Of a DNA stretch of 64,000 nucleotides, positions 1 through 11,122 are shown one piece after another. The position numbers were made by a program, and so were the translations under genes. This DNA is from Anarhynchus alexandrinus (Eukaryota > Chordata > Aves > Charadriiformes > Charadriidae), in the NCBI GenBank assembly GCA_008711295.1, contig VUYV01000016.1:3872383-3936382 (forward strand), in the 5' to 3' direction. Each line of letters starts with the position of its first letter. Within the stretch, counting starts at the first letter, position 1. Under the pieces are notes generated by a model. It saw nothing but the letters and a program-made list of their open reading frames with translations. It had not been told where the DNA came from and did no database searches.

Positions 1-1448
1 TGGTGGCAAGTGTTTGGCAGGGTTTCTGTTTCAGTTCTCCTGTTCTCCTATACAGCCAGCGGACCCAAACAGATCCCTGTGACTATGGAGCATCCTAGTC
101 TTCAGGGAGGCTTTCACGCACACATTAGGCTGGTATTACTGGTGAAAGAGGTTGGTTTTTTCCTCTTTAGCATTATTTTCATTTCTCCCTTGCAATGGCA
201 CAAGCAGCATGGATGGCAAGGGAACAGATCAGGAAACTAAACGGAGTGAAAATTTGTAGAAATTTGGAAGCCTTAAACTGTTTTGAGGAGTTGGGGGAGA
301 TAGGAAGTCTCTCATTCTCTGTCCATTTCCTCTCCCCCACATTTGTGTGGAGTGAGGGTGCATTTTTGGGTGGTTGTTGTCTCCTTCTCTCTAAATTTGA
401 AAGGGTTTTGACCAGTGTTAGAGGGGAGGCTGGACTGCTTTCTTGCACCTCAAAAAATCACTTCATCCAAGGCTTTGGGGCAGGACGATGTGAAGAGTTT
501 GCGGTCCTACTGTAGATGAGATGGCATACTCTAGATGTTGCAGAAACATAAATATTGTCTGTTCAGCCTCTTCTGTGGGCACTGAGGCTGCATCCAGATG
601 AGGAATTTGGGGACATTCTGGTATAGAACAGTGTACCCTATGTGGCTACTGCCAAAATTGCATTTTGCACTAGTGAAAAAAAAAAAGCTATTACCAAATA
701 TGCTTTCCAGCAACACAGTGTTGCTGGTGGAAAAGTTGTTTTTGCCTGCGTAGTGATGTGAGCAACAGATTGTATTTCGGCCCATGCCTCCCAGCTGATA
801 TATATATGAGGGAAAAGTCTGATGAACACCAAAGGTGGGATTTTCAAAATGACTGTAAAAAAACCTGTGCTAGGCTTATGTCAGAAGTCTGGGACAAATG
901 ATAGGTAGATCCCTCAGTATATTTGAGAAGTGATTTTTAGTACGCTAAACAAAAAATAAGAAACACACACTTGGGATGTCTGGGGTATTATGGCTAAGAA
1001 AAATCAATAGCTCATCTTGTTTACTTTCCCCACCTTTAGTAGCAGTCATCTGATCTTCCCTCCCCTTGGGCTCACCAAAATGGTTGGAAAGGGCTTTTGT
1101 TGTGGCATGGATTGTTTTGCTGAGATTATTTCTACTATTTTAGCAAGTTGAATAGGCTTACTGGGTGCTCAGAAGGACTTTTTGATCTGGATCTTGTTCA
1201 ATAGTAAGTGGCCAGGAGAGAGGAAAGGGACTGCTCCCTTTCACCTGAAGCAAACCTTTAATTAATTTCAAACTGTTCTGTGAAACCGTAAGTTGGTTAA
1301 GGAAAAAAATTTCACAAGTACTGTATCAACTATATCATGCTACCTCAGCCCTTTGTTCTCATTTGTGGCAAGTGAATAGTATCTGCAGACATCTATGCAC
1401 AAATAACAAATAATTTATCAACTTATGATCATTTCCATTATTTTACAG
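1..1448. other. Gene-free stretch before the first candidate exon
   Basis: No convincing exon, RNA gene or named repeat is visible. The reading frames here lack paired splice signals and look like chance. If the coiled-coil gene ending at 2638 is real, this is probably one of its introns. Short poly-A and TA runs occur near 680 and 800. Confidence 0.4.
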
Positions 1449-2638
1449 GATGTGTGCCTGAAGAAAATAGCAGAGCTGAAAGACTGTGCTGAAGGGGTAA
1501 TAGATGAAAGGGATGCTCATAGTGGTGAGTTAGGTTGGAATACAACTCACAGCAGAAAAGGGGAGCATATTTTCGACTCTCTATGCTGTTTAGACAATGT
1601 GTTTTACTGAAGTTTTGATAAAACTCTTATTAAAAAAAAAAAAAACAATCTTACCACATCATAGAAACTACCTAGTTTCTTGCAAGGTGATATATGAATG
1701 TAGGATGAAAACTGCTGCTGTGCAGTTTCTTTGGATTGTTTTGCGGTCTCTTTTGAGAAACCATTAGGAATCTCACGTACAGGTTAATTGCTGTGAAGAC
1801 AGACTTTGCCCTTTTTTCCTAATACTTGGCCCTTCCAGAATTTCTTCTGCCTGAGGAATTCAAAGGTTTTTGCAGGTATTGTAGCAGTTTTCTATGTCAA
1901 GACGCAGGCCTTGTGAGAATGGTGTGGGAAGTGCTCTGTAGGTTGCATGCTGGAAGGCCCTCAATGTACCTGGATGTTCCCCGCTTGGGTTTCCTGCCCC
2001 TTAAGCTGCCAGCCATGGCAGGGGATGGAAATTCCTTTGGGATGTGGCAATGCTGTCCTGGAGAGAGGAGTTATACAGGGATTCATTTCACAGAAACATC
2101 TTTCAGGGTGGATTTTCTTTTCATTTAGTGTTAAATTGGGTGCGTTTCATGGGTAAACAGTGCTGAGCTCAGCTGTGTGGCCTAAAATGGAGTTTGGCCT
2201 GCGTTTTAGAGTTGCTGGCTCTGCATTAGGGTGAGGAGGACAGACTTTGGTATTGTACCGTCTGTGAGGTGTCTAAAAGAGAACTAGCTGTTGAATAAAA
2301 CTAAGCAACTTTTTCCTAGTTACTTTTTATACAAAGTTGAATATTACCCAGTATATTTGCTGCCTCACCAATGCTAAATGTGTCAATAACTGGATATTCT
2401 CCAGTGAATACCATTTTGAAATAAAGATGTCTCCAGCCAATACGAAGTGGCATAATTGCACAATATCTTTGTGCTTTGTAAGTAACTTCAGAAACATAAC
2501 AAGCTTGGTGGATAGGGTTTTCTTTAATGTGTTAATGTATTAGCATCTCTATTTTGACAGATAAGCACAGAGAACAGTTTGCTTCTGAACAAGGTGGAAG
2601 AGTTACAGAAAGCCCTTGAAAAAGCCTCCCTCGTGTAG
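1449..2638 (+). CDS. Candidate last two exons of an unidentified coiled-coil protein
   Basis: I do not recognise this gene. Exon 1449-1496 (48 nt) follows a pyrimidine-rich TTTTACAG acceptor and ends at GTAATAG. Exon 2561-2638 (78 nt) follows TATTTTGACAG and ends in TAG. Both are phase 0 and join without a shift to a 41-residue tail. The first reads DVCLKKIAELKDCAEG and the second begins ISTENSLLLNKVEELQKALE. Leucine and isoleucine fall at heptad-like spacing among Lys and Glu, as in a coiled coil. The 5' part would lie left of the window. Two AATAAA hexamers downstream (3242 and 3504) could serve its 3' end. It would converge with FAM161A. In human the neighbour on this side is XPO1, whose C-terminus is different. 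Chance open frames remain possible because the exons are short. Confidence 0.42.
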
Positions 2639-4116
2639 CTTGGCCTCAGCTGTCCATGAAAATGCAGCAAGGTTACCAACTTCCCAGCGCAGACCAGTGG
2701 ATGTTGTGTCAGGTATGCAAATTGTAGAGGCGTCATTGCTGGTGTTCAGAAACACATGCAATCACTGAAATAGCTTCATTCTTCCTCAAACTCAAAACTG
2801 ATGGCATGTGGTTGGCAATTACTGGCTTCTGAAAGGAGCGGTGCTTATGTTTTAAACTGTTTCATTATTTTATGCATGCACTCACATTATCTGCTGAGGC
2901 ATGGGTGTACACAATAGCTCTAGCTATTATGATCAATTAGAAAAGTCTAGATACTCCTTTCAGAAGCCACTTAGCCCCATGACTGAAGTTGCATGGCTGG
3001 TTTGAAGCTGAAGGCTATTTTTGTGCAATTTCAGTGGGAAAGGGAGGAAAGGGAGCTGTGTGAATGGGAGGGCCTGCGTGCTACAAGGGCAGCATGCTAG
3101 TTCTCGGGGTTAGAAACAAGCTGGAGCAGGCAAACAGGTACTCAGCCAGCTACAGGAGGAGAGGTAAACTCAGCCTCAGCTTGTTAGGCCTGAATTAAAT
3201 CAGGATTAACAGAGTATGAGGAGAAGGAAGGTTCATCCATGAATAAACTATGAGTCTCGTTAAGCAAGGGATATGGGAAATTCTCACTGAGGAAATGAAA
3301 CGGACAGGGGTTTGCAGGAAGAAATAGTTTTTTCTAGTCTTCAAAGTGGGCAATTTGCAAATTTATTTTCTGCTTTTTATTTTAAGTCTTAATTGCTTAA
3401 TATCTCAGCTCTGACATTCACGTGCTCCACGTCTGACTGCCTCAGGCAGTATCACAGTTTTGCAATATCATAAACTTTTTGAGCCCATTGGTAGGCGTTT
3501 CTTAATAAAGGATATCTTGCAGTGGCATGATAAGCAGGCCCTTTGTGTCAGTCAGACTAGCCTTAGCACTTTGTGTTCGGACTCTGCTGTGTAATATTTG
3601 GAGTTGCTTTTTTTTTTTTTCCCCTTAGAAAGCTCTCTGAGTTTGAAACCCCAAATTGGTCATTGTCGAGGAATGTGTTAACTCACACATAGCTGCTTGT
3701 GTGGCCCCTTCAGTATCAGATCTGAGAGCTCATTGCTTGACTAGCTGTGATGGTGTTCTTGGCAATTCCAGTACCTTCAGGGATAAAGGTGTGTTACTGG
3801 ACTGACGTCCCCAGAGCAGAAATTAATTGTAATAAGACAAACACATTAACAGCTCTGAGAGCTGATTTTTGTTTGCTTTTACTACTTATTACAAATGTAA
3901 TTTGTATGTCTCTTATCCATTTTAGAAAATGTAGGATGGCATGAAATATGCATGAAAAAGTATAGCAAGTTCACAGAAGCCCTTCATGAGGACCATGTAC
4001 ATCTGTGAGTGTGGTAGGCTGTGTCTGAAAACAGAGTGATGATCTTAATAATTCAGTAACAGGATGGTTTATAACAACTCGCTATGTTGGCAACTAGAAT
4101 TTCCTAGCTGTGTTGG

Positions 4117-4236
4117 TAGCATGGTTACTTATTATTAATCAGTAACCTGCTTACTCCTAGTAACCTTCTTATTGTTAACCTGCCTAACTATTGTTAGTAA
4201 TCAGCTTATGGTTAGTAAGCCCTAGCTATTAGTAGC
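4117..4236. repeat. Degenerate 18-20 bp minisatellite-like array
   Basis: About six diverged units follow one another, each starting TAGTAA, TAATCAGTAA, TAACC or similar and containing a CTTA/CCTAAC core, for example TAGTAACCTTCTTATTGT then TAACCTGCCTAACTATTGT then TAGTAATCAGCTTATGGT. Unit length varies from 18 to 22 bp. Divergence is high, so this is an old or loosely conserved array. Confidence 0.4.
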
Positions 4237-5950
4237 AAATTTTGAGCTGTGCAAATGCTAACGTGCTTGTTTTCAGTCCTGTTAACAACTGGCTTCCATG
4301 GTACTGTGTGTTCATGACATTAAACATGGTCTCATTTACAGTCTTAATTATCAGAAAAGAACAGTATTTCTTGCCCATAAACATCTGTCTTCTCTGTACT
4401 GCAGCCACTTAAGCATGTGAGGGATTTTCTCATGTGGCTAATCCTGGGATGCAGTTCTGTGGCAGACAGTGATCATAACTGGCCAGCACTAAAAGGCTGA
4501 AGTCCTGCTTGTCCCTTTCATCTCCTAACCTCACCCCCTCCTTTTGGGCTATTTTAGTGAGTTAGTTTGACTCAATGAAAGGGTCTGAAAAACAAGGAGG
4601 AAAATAAAGGATAGGGGAGGACAGAGCTTGTGCTCTTTGGGCACAAGTAAACTGTTTTATATGCTCAGCTGTCTATGAAAGGATTTACTCTGTGAGTAAA
4701 CATGACGTAATTCCCCTGAAGTATGCAGAGATGTCTGGTAAGACTGAATTGGGGATTTATTTCTGTGTGTTTGTGCACACTTAGCAAAGTGGAAGCCTAT
4801 TAATGCTGTTATTCCTTAATACAAAACTAATATCTAAATCACTACATCAGGTCCTACAGCTTTCTATCTGTGTGGTTTGCCTTACTCATGCGATCCCTGA
4901 TTTCTCTGCTTCTTCATCTGACTGCTAGGTTTTTTAGGATACAGTAGGGACTGGATTTTTTCTGATACTAATCGAAGTCTTAGTTCTGATCTGGTATTCC
5001 TCAAATACCTGAAACTCCTATTGAAGAAAGAAACAATTTTGAATTTTGCTGGAGTATGCAAGGGCTTTTTTTTTTTTTCCCCTAAAACCAAGTAATTATC
5101 AAAACTTTATACAACCAGAGATGTAAGACTGAAATTCCACTGAAGGGTGAGGACAGACATCAAACTGTTTCTAATTTTATCTGCATGTTAACGTTTGTAA
5201 GCATGCAGCTGCTGTATCTTGTAATAATGGACTAGTTAGTATTCCTGGACAAATGTATTCTGCATACAAAACTGATGTTTGTCTATACAGTTGCCCACAA
5301 ATTTAAGTTATACTTTCAGAAATAATTTTTGATATATGTTTTGATCTTTAGAGTGTTTGTTATCTGCCAAGCTCAGGCAAATATTTTGCTTTCTGCCATT
5401 CCAGAAGCCTGAGGATTCTAAATGAGACTATAATTAAATAATTTCAAAATAGTGATGACTTTAAACACTTTCATCAAAAATACAAATTCTTTCATTATTC
5501 TCTTTGTTTGGAGAAAAGAAAAGAGAATGTAACCTCCTGCTTGATGTTATGGTAATTATGTACATGAGAAGATGGTTTCTAGAAGAAGTGGTATCGTATA
5601 TACAAAGAATGCTTGAGAAATGCAGGTAAATTTGGAGGGCAACCCAAAAGATAGAAACAACCCCTGAAGAAGGGTGGTTGTCTGGCCAAAGCTCAAGATG
5701 TTGTTTAACAGTCCACAGTAGCAACTCTTCTTGCTCCCGTAGCCCTGCTGGAGCCCAGCTGGGCACTGTGTTTTTGGAGCCTGTTTTTCAAAGTTGGGCA
5801 GTTTGTTTTCAGAAGGAGTGTTCAGGTGGCACTTTTATGTTGCTTTCGAAATTGTTATTGACTTCCCTCAGAACAATACCACAGTGTTGCATTCCACCCA
5901 GAAAAAGCATGATATCCAAAACTTCTGGCTTCTTACTTCAAAACGTAGAA

Positions 5951-5970
5951 ATCTATATAATTATATAGAT
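5951..5970. repeat. 20-bp perfect AT palindrome
   Basis: ATCTATATAATTATATAGAT is its own reverse complement, and more AT-rich sequence follows it. Palindromes like this are common in AT-rich DNA. No function is implied. Confidence 0.6.
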
Positions 5971-6600
5971 AAATATATACAGAGAGAGTTAGAAATAAAT
6001 CTGAATAGGCTTTATGTACAACCTGTCAGTATAAACATTTTGGGACTGTATTCAGAGCAAGTTGGATGGGTGTGGGTGCTGAACAGTCACACAGGGCACT
6101 GCACCTGGCTATAACTTAAAGTAATTTTTATTTCTCTGTGGGCCTTGTACTTCTATTTGGTTTACTTGGCAGTGATATTCCGTTTCTTGTGGAATTTGCT
6201 ACTGCTAAAATCATATCATTTCTGATGTCTCTAAACTTCAGTAAGCGCAGATGGCTTGCTACAGCATAGGTCCTACGACTTTATGACCATTTTCAGCCTG
6301 GGCTTTCCAGATATTAGAGCCTTTCCATGGCAACAGCACTGTCTGCAAGCACACTAAACTTCCAGAATCTGTATCCCTTTCTTGGGGTGTGTATTCCCTA
6401 CAAATTATATACACTTGTAAGCCAGTACCTTGCAGCCAAGCGACAACACTGACCCTCCAGACTGCCTGTGACATCAACCTTCTCCAGTGTGGTGCATAAG
6501 GCTGCAGCATATCTCAGTGGGATCTGTGGCAGGTGTGAGCAGATACATAGTGGGGGAAGTTTAGTACAGAATTTCCAACTGAGGCTATCGCTTATAGTCA

Positions 6601-9600
6601 GTACCCTGAGAATCACTTAGAAGCCCAGAATGGGATCTGTAGTGTTTGTGGACATAAGTACCTTTCTTCCAATCTTGCTGGGAATACGGCATCTGGCACA
6701 TCCTTCAATTCCATCACCTCTTTTATGATCACATTTTGTGGTTCAATATCTGTTGCTCAACAAGTCATCTGGGTCTCTCTCCTTACAGCTTCAGGTGATG
6801 AATTACCATTAAACAAATGTTATTTTTGCCCTTTTCTTATTTAATACTACAGTCTACATGCAAAGTTATCTTCTTCCCATATGGTATTTTTAATCCCCCC
6901 CTTTTTTTTTTTTGGATACGCCTTTCTCATTTTCTTTGCAAATCTTTGAACATGTTTCTACTTTTGTGCTTTGGCCATTAATTAAAATATTAAAGACAGA
7001 ATATTCAATAACCTGTGAGAAACTTTCCTATTCATCTCCCTCCTGCTAGGGTAGCTTCCCTGAAAGCATAACTGATCATCATTTCTCCTTTAACGAGCTC
7101 ACCTTAAAGTGCATCTATTATATCATCTTTTGTGAATCAAATGACTTTTTTCCTCCATGTTAACTGCATCAAAATGTTTTGAGTTCTGACAAAGTACTAC
7201 AAATTCTATTCTCCTTTGGTATGGTACTACTCTACATCTTGGTAATTTACCGAAACTTTCACCTGGATTTGGATTTTAATGTTGAGGTTATTGGGGTTTT
7301 TCTTTCAATATAGCAATTTTGATTTCAGTACCATCATCCCATTGGTTTCTTGCTGTTTTGTCTACATTTTAAATCATTCTCCTGACAAAAAAAGAGTCAA
7401 ATAATGACTGTTTAGGGCAGCCTATTGTTCTTCTCATGATAGAGTGATATATGTGCCTCATTCTTTCAAGAATATTTCACTGCTGTACTCTGCTTCATGA
7501 GATTTAATTCATCCTGACCTGTCTCTCCCCAGTTTTGTTCTGTCATCTCTGATTTTTCTTGGCTATTTCTTTCCTTTTTAATTCCTTATTGGAATGCTTA
7601 TCCCTTTCTTGTTTGTAATGCAATTTCTGAACAGTTTTTTTTGACTGAAATTTCATGATTCTTCCACTTTGAAAATCTGTGCTGCTCAAAGTCATTTCCA
7701 TAACTGGTTCCTTTTAATATCGAAGTTCAATCTCTTGTATTTTTTTTTTCAAAATAAAGAATTCTAGTATATATTGTCATATGAAAACCAAACTAGTTCC
7801 ATGTCATATGAAAGCCATTCTTTCTCTTTGATCATTCTTGTTGCCTTCTTCTAGTTACATAATAAATCCCTTTTAAGATGCGAGGACCAGGACGGCATGC
7901 AGCATTCAAGACAGAATTGCTTTTTTTTTCAGTATATACTATCCTATAGTTTAGGAATATTTTTTTACCCTCACATGCATTTATTTGCACTTATTAAAAC
8001 TGAACTATATCTGTTCTATCATGGTCATAACATCTTTCAGCATGTTGTTTGCAGTCAGTTTCATTTTTTTAACACCATTGAATAACTTTGTGGCCTGAGC
8101 AAAGGCTTTAGAACGGATACTACAGAACCCTTCTGAGTATGCTAAATGGTTTTAATCTCATTGAATGTCTGCTCATAACTGCATTTTAACTGTGAAAATT
8201 TACCTTTTCTTTCCGGAATTTTTAATTGGTTACTAATTCATGAAGACCTTTATTTTCCTACAATAAGGTTGGTTTCTTTAAGATCCTTTGATAGCAAATT
8301 AAGCAAATTAATAGCAAAATAAGCAGGATCCCCTTAGTCCATGTGATTCTGCTTGACTACTTCGAAAATGCTAAAAAAGTTGAGGCATAACCTCCAAAAG
8401 CTGTACTAACTTTTCCTTGTTATATAATATTGATCTGTGTTCATTAATTCTGTTCTTAGTAAGGTTAATATAGTAAAAATTCAGTGAAAAACTCAATCTA
8501 AGTTGTACACAGGTCCCCAGTGCCTTCTTCTAAAACCCTTAAAAAAAGCATTGTTTTTGCCATTTCCTTCCTGTTCAAAAAAGTTTTAGTAATATTTTTA
8601 CTCCCTTTCTTAATAGTTCAACAATTATATATTTATGTTCTTTTAGAACAGTTAGTTGAGTGCTGTCAGATCTTAAGAATAGATTTGCATTTTTTCTGAT
8701 TTGAAACTTTTTCAAATAATCTTTAAGAAAAACATAATTTAGAGCTCCTCTGCCTTCTTTCAAAACAAATTTGATTTACTAAAGAGACATATATCAGTAA
8801 TATGTGACTATGAATTCAATAATGTATTGTACAACTCTTCAGAATTATAGAATACTGACAAGCACAAGCAAACCAACCTTGAGTTTGTATTGTGGGGTTG
8901 TCAGGTATTACTGGAGATTGTGAACTGATTTTCCTTGTGAAGTGATGATTAATACTTTCATGTGTGACACATACAACGGACATTTTATTCAAGTACAAAA
9001 ATAAGTTTCAAATTCATATTAGTTATGTTCACACTTCAAAAATAAATAAAATAACAAGAAAAATCTTCCAAACGTTGTTACAGTTTCTCAAAGTCAGGAG
9101 GAAGAAATAACAACAGATTTAGTGCTCTTACATGCAATGAAAATAATAAAAAAATAAAAATCCTTATTATTAGTCATTGCAGATCTTTTTGCAAACCTGG
9201 TAGTTTTAACAAATGCGTTTTCTCTTCAATGAACACATTCTGAGCACCTGTGCAATGTTGCATTGTACTCTGTCCAGACAGAGTTTGTTTGAAATCCTTG
9301 TTTGTGGTCTGTTATTATGTGGATGCATTCTTTTATTTATTGTCTCTCCTAACATTGCATATGACAGGTTAGCAAGAAAGCTCCTAATAGTAGGAGAAGG
9401 TACTACTGGTATAAAGAAGAAAAACAAACAATTCCAAACCTTCCCTTTGCATTCTTGGTTGTGTAGTAGCTGAAGTCCTGAGTAGCAAGTGTCTAAGAAA
9501 TGGTACTAAAGCACTTCTTTCCATACTTTCACCCACCTAGAGTTGCTGGGCTACGTTTTTATCTGATGTAGTAAGATTGTCTCTTTACAGTGTATGTTTA

Positions 9601-10653
9601 CTGTCTCAATAACGAAATTTGAAGATTAATGTCAGCATTTGTTGTTATGTTATGAAGAATGATTTTACATGATCACGGGAAGAGCTCTTCAAAACAAAAT
9701 GGAGTTGAAAGAACCATTTGGGCGTTTGGTTTGACAGTAATACAAGATCTGCAGCATAACATTATTCTCCTGACTTAGTCTTCTACCTTACTTGTCTGTA
9801 AGTGTTAAAAAAATCTCTGTGAAAGTTTAAGCGGCTGCTCTCAGTGTATTCTAGGCATTTTCCCCTCTATAGGGAGAGCCTTCAGTGACTGCAAGATTGT
9901 TAATATTTCAGCTGGACAAAGTAGTTGAGTTGATGTAACAGCTTGTTTCCTCCAAAAGTAGTAATCTTTTCTGGCCCTGGCATTCATCTGACCCATCAAT
10001 GAGCCAATTCAGCTGACTTAAGTGGGCAGAAGACAAACCTTATGAAAAGAGGAGGGAGGAACTGAACAGATTAATTTGGCCATATTGTCTAACTGCACAA
10101 GTTGTCTTCCTAACAGCTGCTCTGCTAAAAACAATTAGAGGTCTTGCACAACAAACCCTGGTCTATTCACTGCCATCCCAGAAAATATTGCAGGAAGAGA
10201 CCCCAGAAGTACTGGAACGTTTGAGACTGGGAGGCACTGATAATGGCAAATTACTACTCCAAAATCACATCTGGCTTTGCTAGCATGCAGGAAGAGCTGG
10301 ACATGTTAAGACCTCAGTACTTACCAACACAGCATGCAAGACCTTATTATTAAACAGTGGTTTCTGTTCATTGTATGAACAGAGGTACACTAATGTCACA
10401 GAAGACTAGAATAAAGAAGATTAATATAAAATTAAATTATTTTCTTGGTCAAAATTAGTAACTTGGTCTTTCTTACTGGAAAATAGACAAAATTTCTGTG
10501 CTGGAAAGACTGTTAAGCCAAGAGCTTTAAATCCACAGAATTTTGTGTCAGGAGCAAAAAGCCAAGTTTTTCTTTGGTGTCTATTTCACTGCCAACAATG
10601 AAATAGGTTCCTGAGCCCCAGGACAGGGGCAGGCCATCCTGTCTGCCTTCCTT
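6601..10653. other. Gene-free region with a strand-asymmetric T-rich part
   Basis: From about 6700 to 8250 the plus strand is strongly T/C-rich, with many T runs. Part of it looks like an old CR1 in minus orientation. From 8300 to 10600 the sequence is ordinary AT-rich intergenic DNA plus the 3' flank of FAM161A. I found no AATAAA in the FAM161A sense within about 450 bp of its stop. The nearest ones noticed are around 9332-9341. Confidence 0.45.
7870..8300 (-). mobile_element. Probable ancient CR1-like LINE fragment
   Basis: Read on the minus strand, several stretches recall the reverse transcriptase region of old amniote CR1 elements in the expected order. First comes a part around 8215-8260 that resembles the segment encoding the 'shortly after the QKAFD block' region. 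Then comes a GAACACTGGT-like part near 8110-8140, and finally a 'tgaatactgcatgcc'-like 3' part near 7890. It is highly decayed, has no usable frame and no visible target duplication. The call rests on remembered similarity and needs a Dfam search. Confidence 0.4.
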
Positions 10654-11122
10654 TCAGTCAGCTTCTTCATCGCTGAGTTTCTCTTCTGAATCATCATTTT
10701 CATATTCCTCATCCTCATATCTGAAGGTGCCCTCAGCTTCAGGGTCAGACTGACCCTCTTCACACTCATGGGACTGATCAAACCGAGAGCTGGGTCTTGA
10801 CTGATTATCATCCTCTTCCTCCTCCTCCTCCTGGGAACAGCCAAGTGACAGGCCTGCCTTTGCTTCCTCTTCCTCATCCTCTTCGCGGTGCTGGTCAGAG
10901 GTGGGGCTGGACCCAGCCTTCCCTGCACGGCAAGGCTGATGAGCACGAGGACTGGCTCTTGCCTCTTCCTCATCCTCCAGCTCACTAATCTGACCATCCC
11001 GGGTGGAAGCTTTGACACGTTTTCTCTTCTCTTCCTCCTCTTCACAGGACTGCTCAGATGAAGGACTACTGTCAGCTACTTCCTCAAAGGATTCCCTTTC
11101 TTTCACTTTATCCTTGCTGACT
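10654..11122 (-). other. FAM161A: Acidic low-complexity C-terminal exon of FAM161A
   Basis: This 469-nt terminal exon encodes about 155 residues dominated by Glu, Asp and Ser, including uninterrupted Glu runs, and ends [27 protein letters not shown] codon repeats make the opposite strand CTC/TTC-rich, which creates shadow reading frames there. The splice acceptor TTTTCAG at 11123 and matching phase 2 support its being coding. The length of this tail is the part of the protein most likely to vary between birds. Confidence 0.75.

Larger units (their letters stand above)
2639..6600. other. Gene-free AT-rich intergenic DNA
   Basis: This may include the 3' UTR of the candidate gene ending at 2638. 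Apart from a degenerate minisatellite (about 4117-4236) and an AT palindrome (5951-5970), I see no gene, RNA or recognisable recent transposon. Confidence 0.5.

Noticed and set aside
1826..2128. 100-codon plus-strand frame between the two coiled-coil exons
   Set aside because: It has no family likeness, and skipping it gives a clean phase-0 joint between the two exons.
10581..11045. 154-codon second minus-strand frame over the FAM161A last exon
   Set aside because: It is a shifted frame of Glu-rich codons giving Arg/Lys/Met runs. The acidic frame is the one in phase with exon 6.
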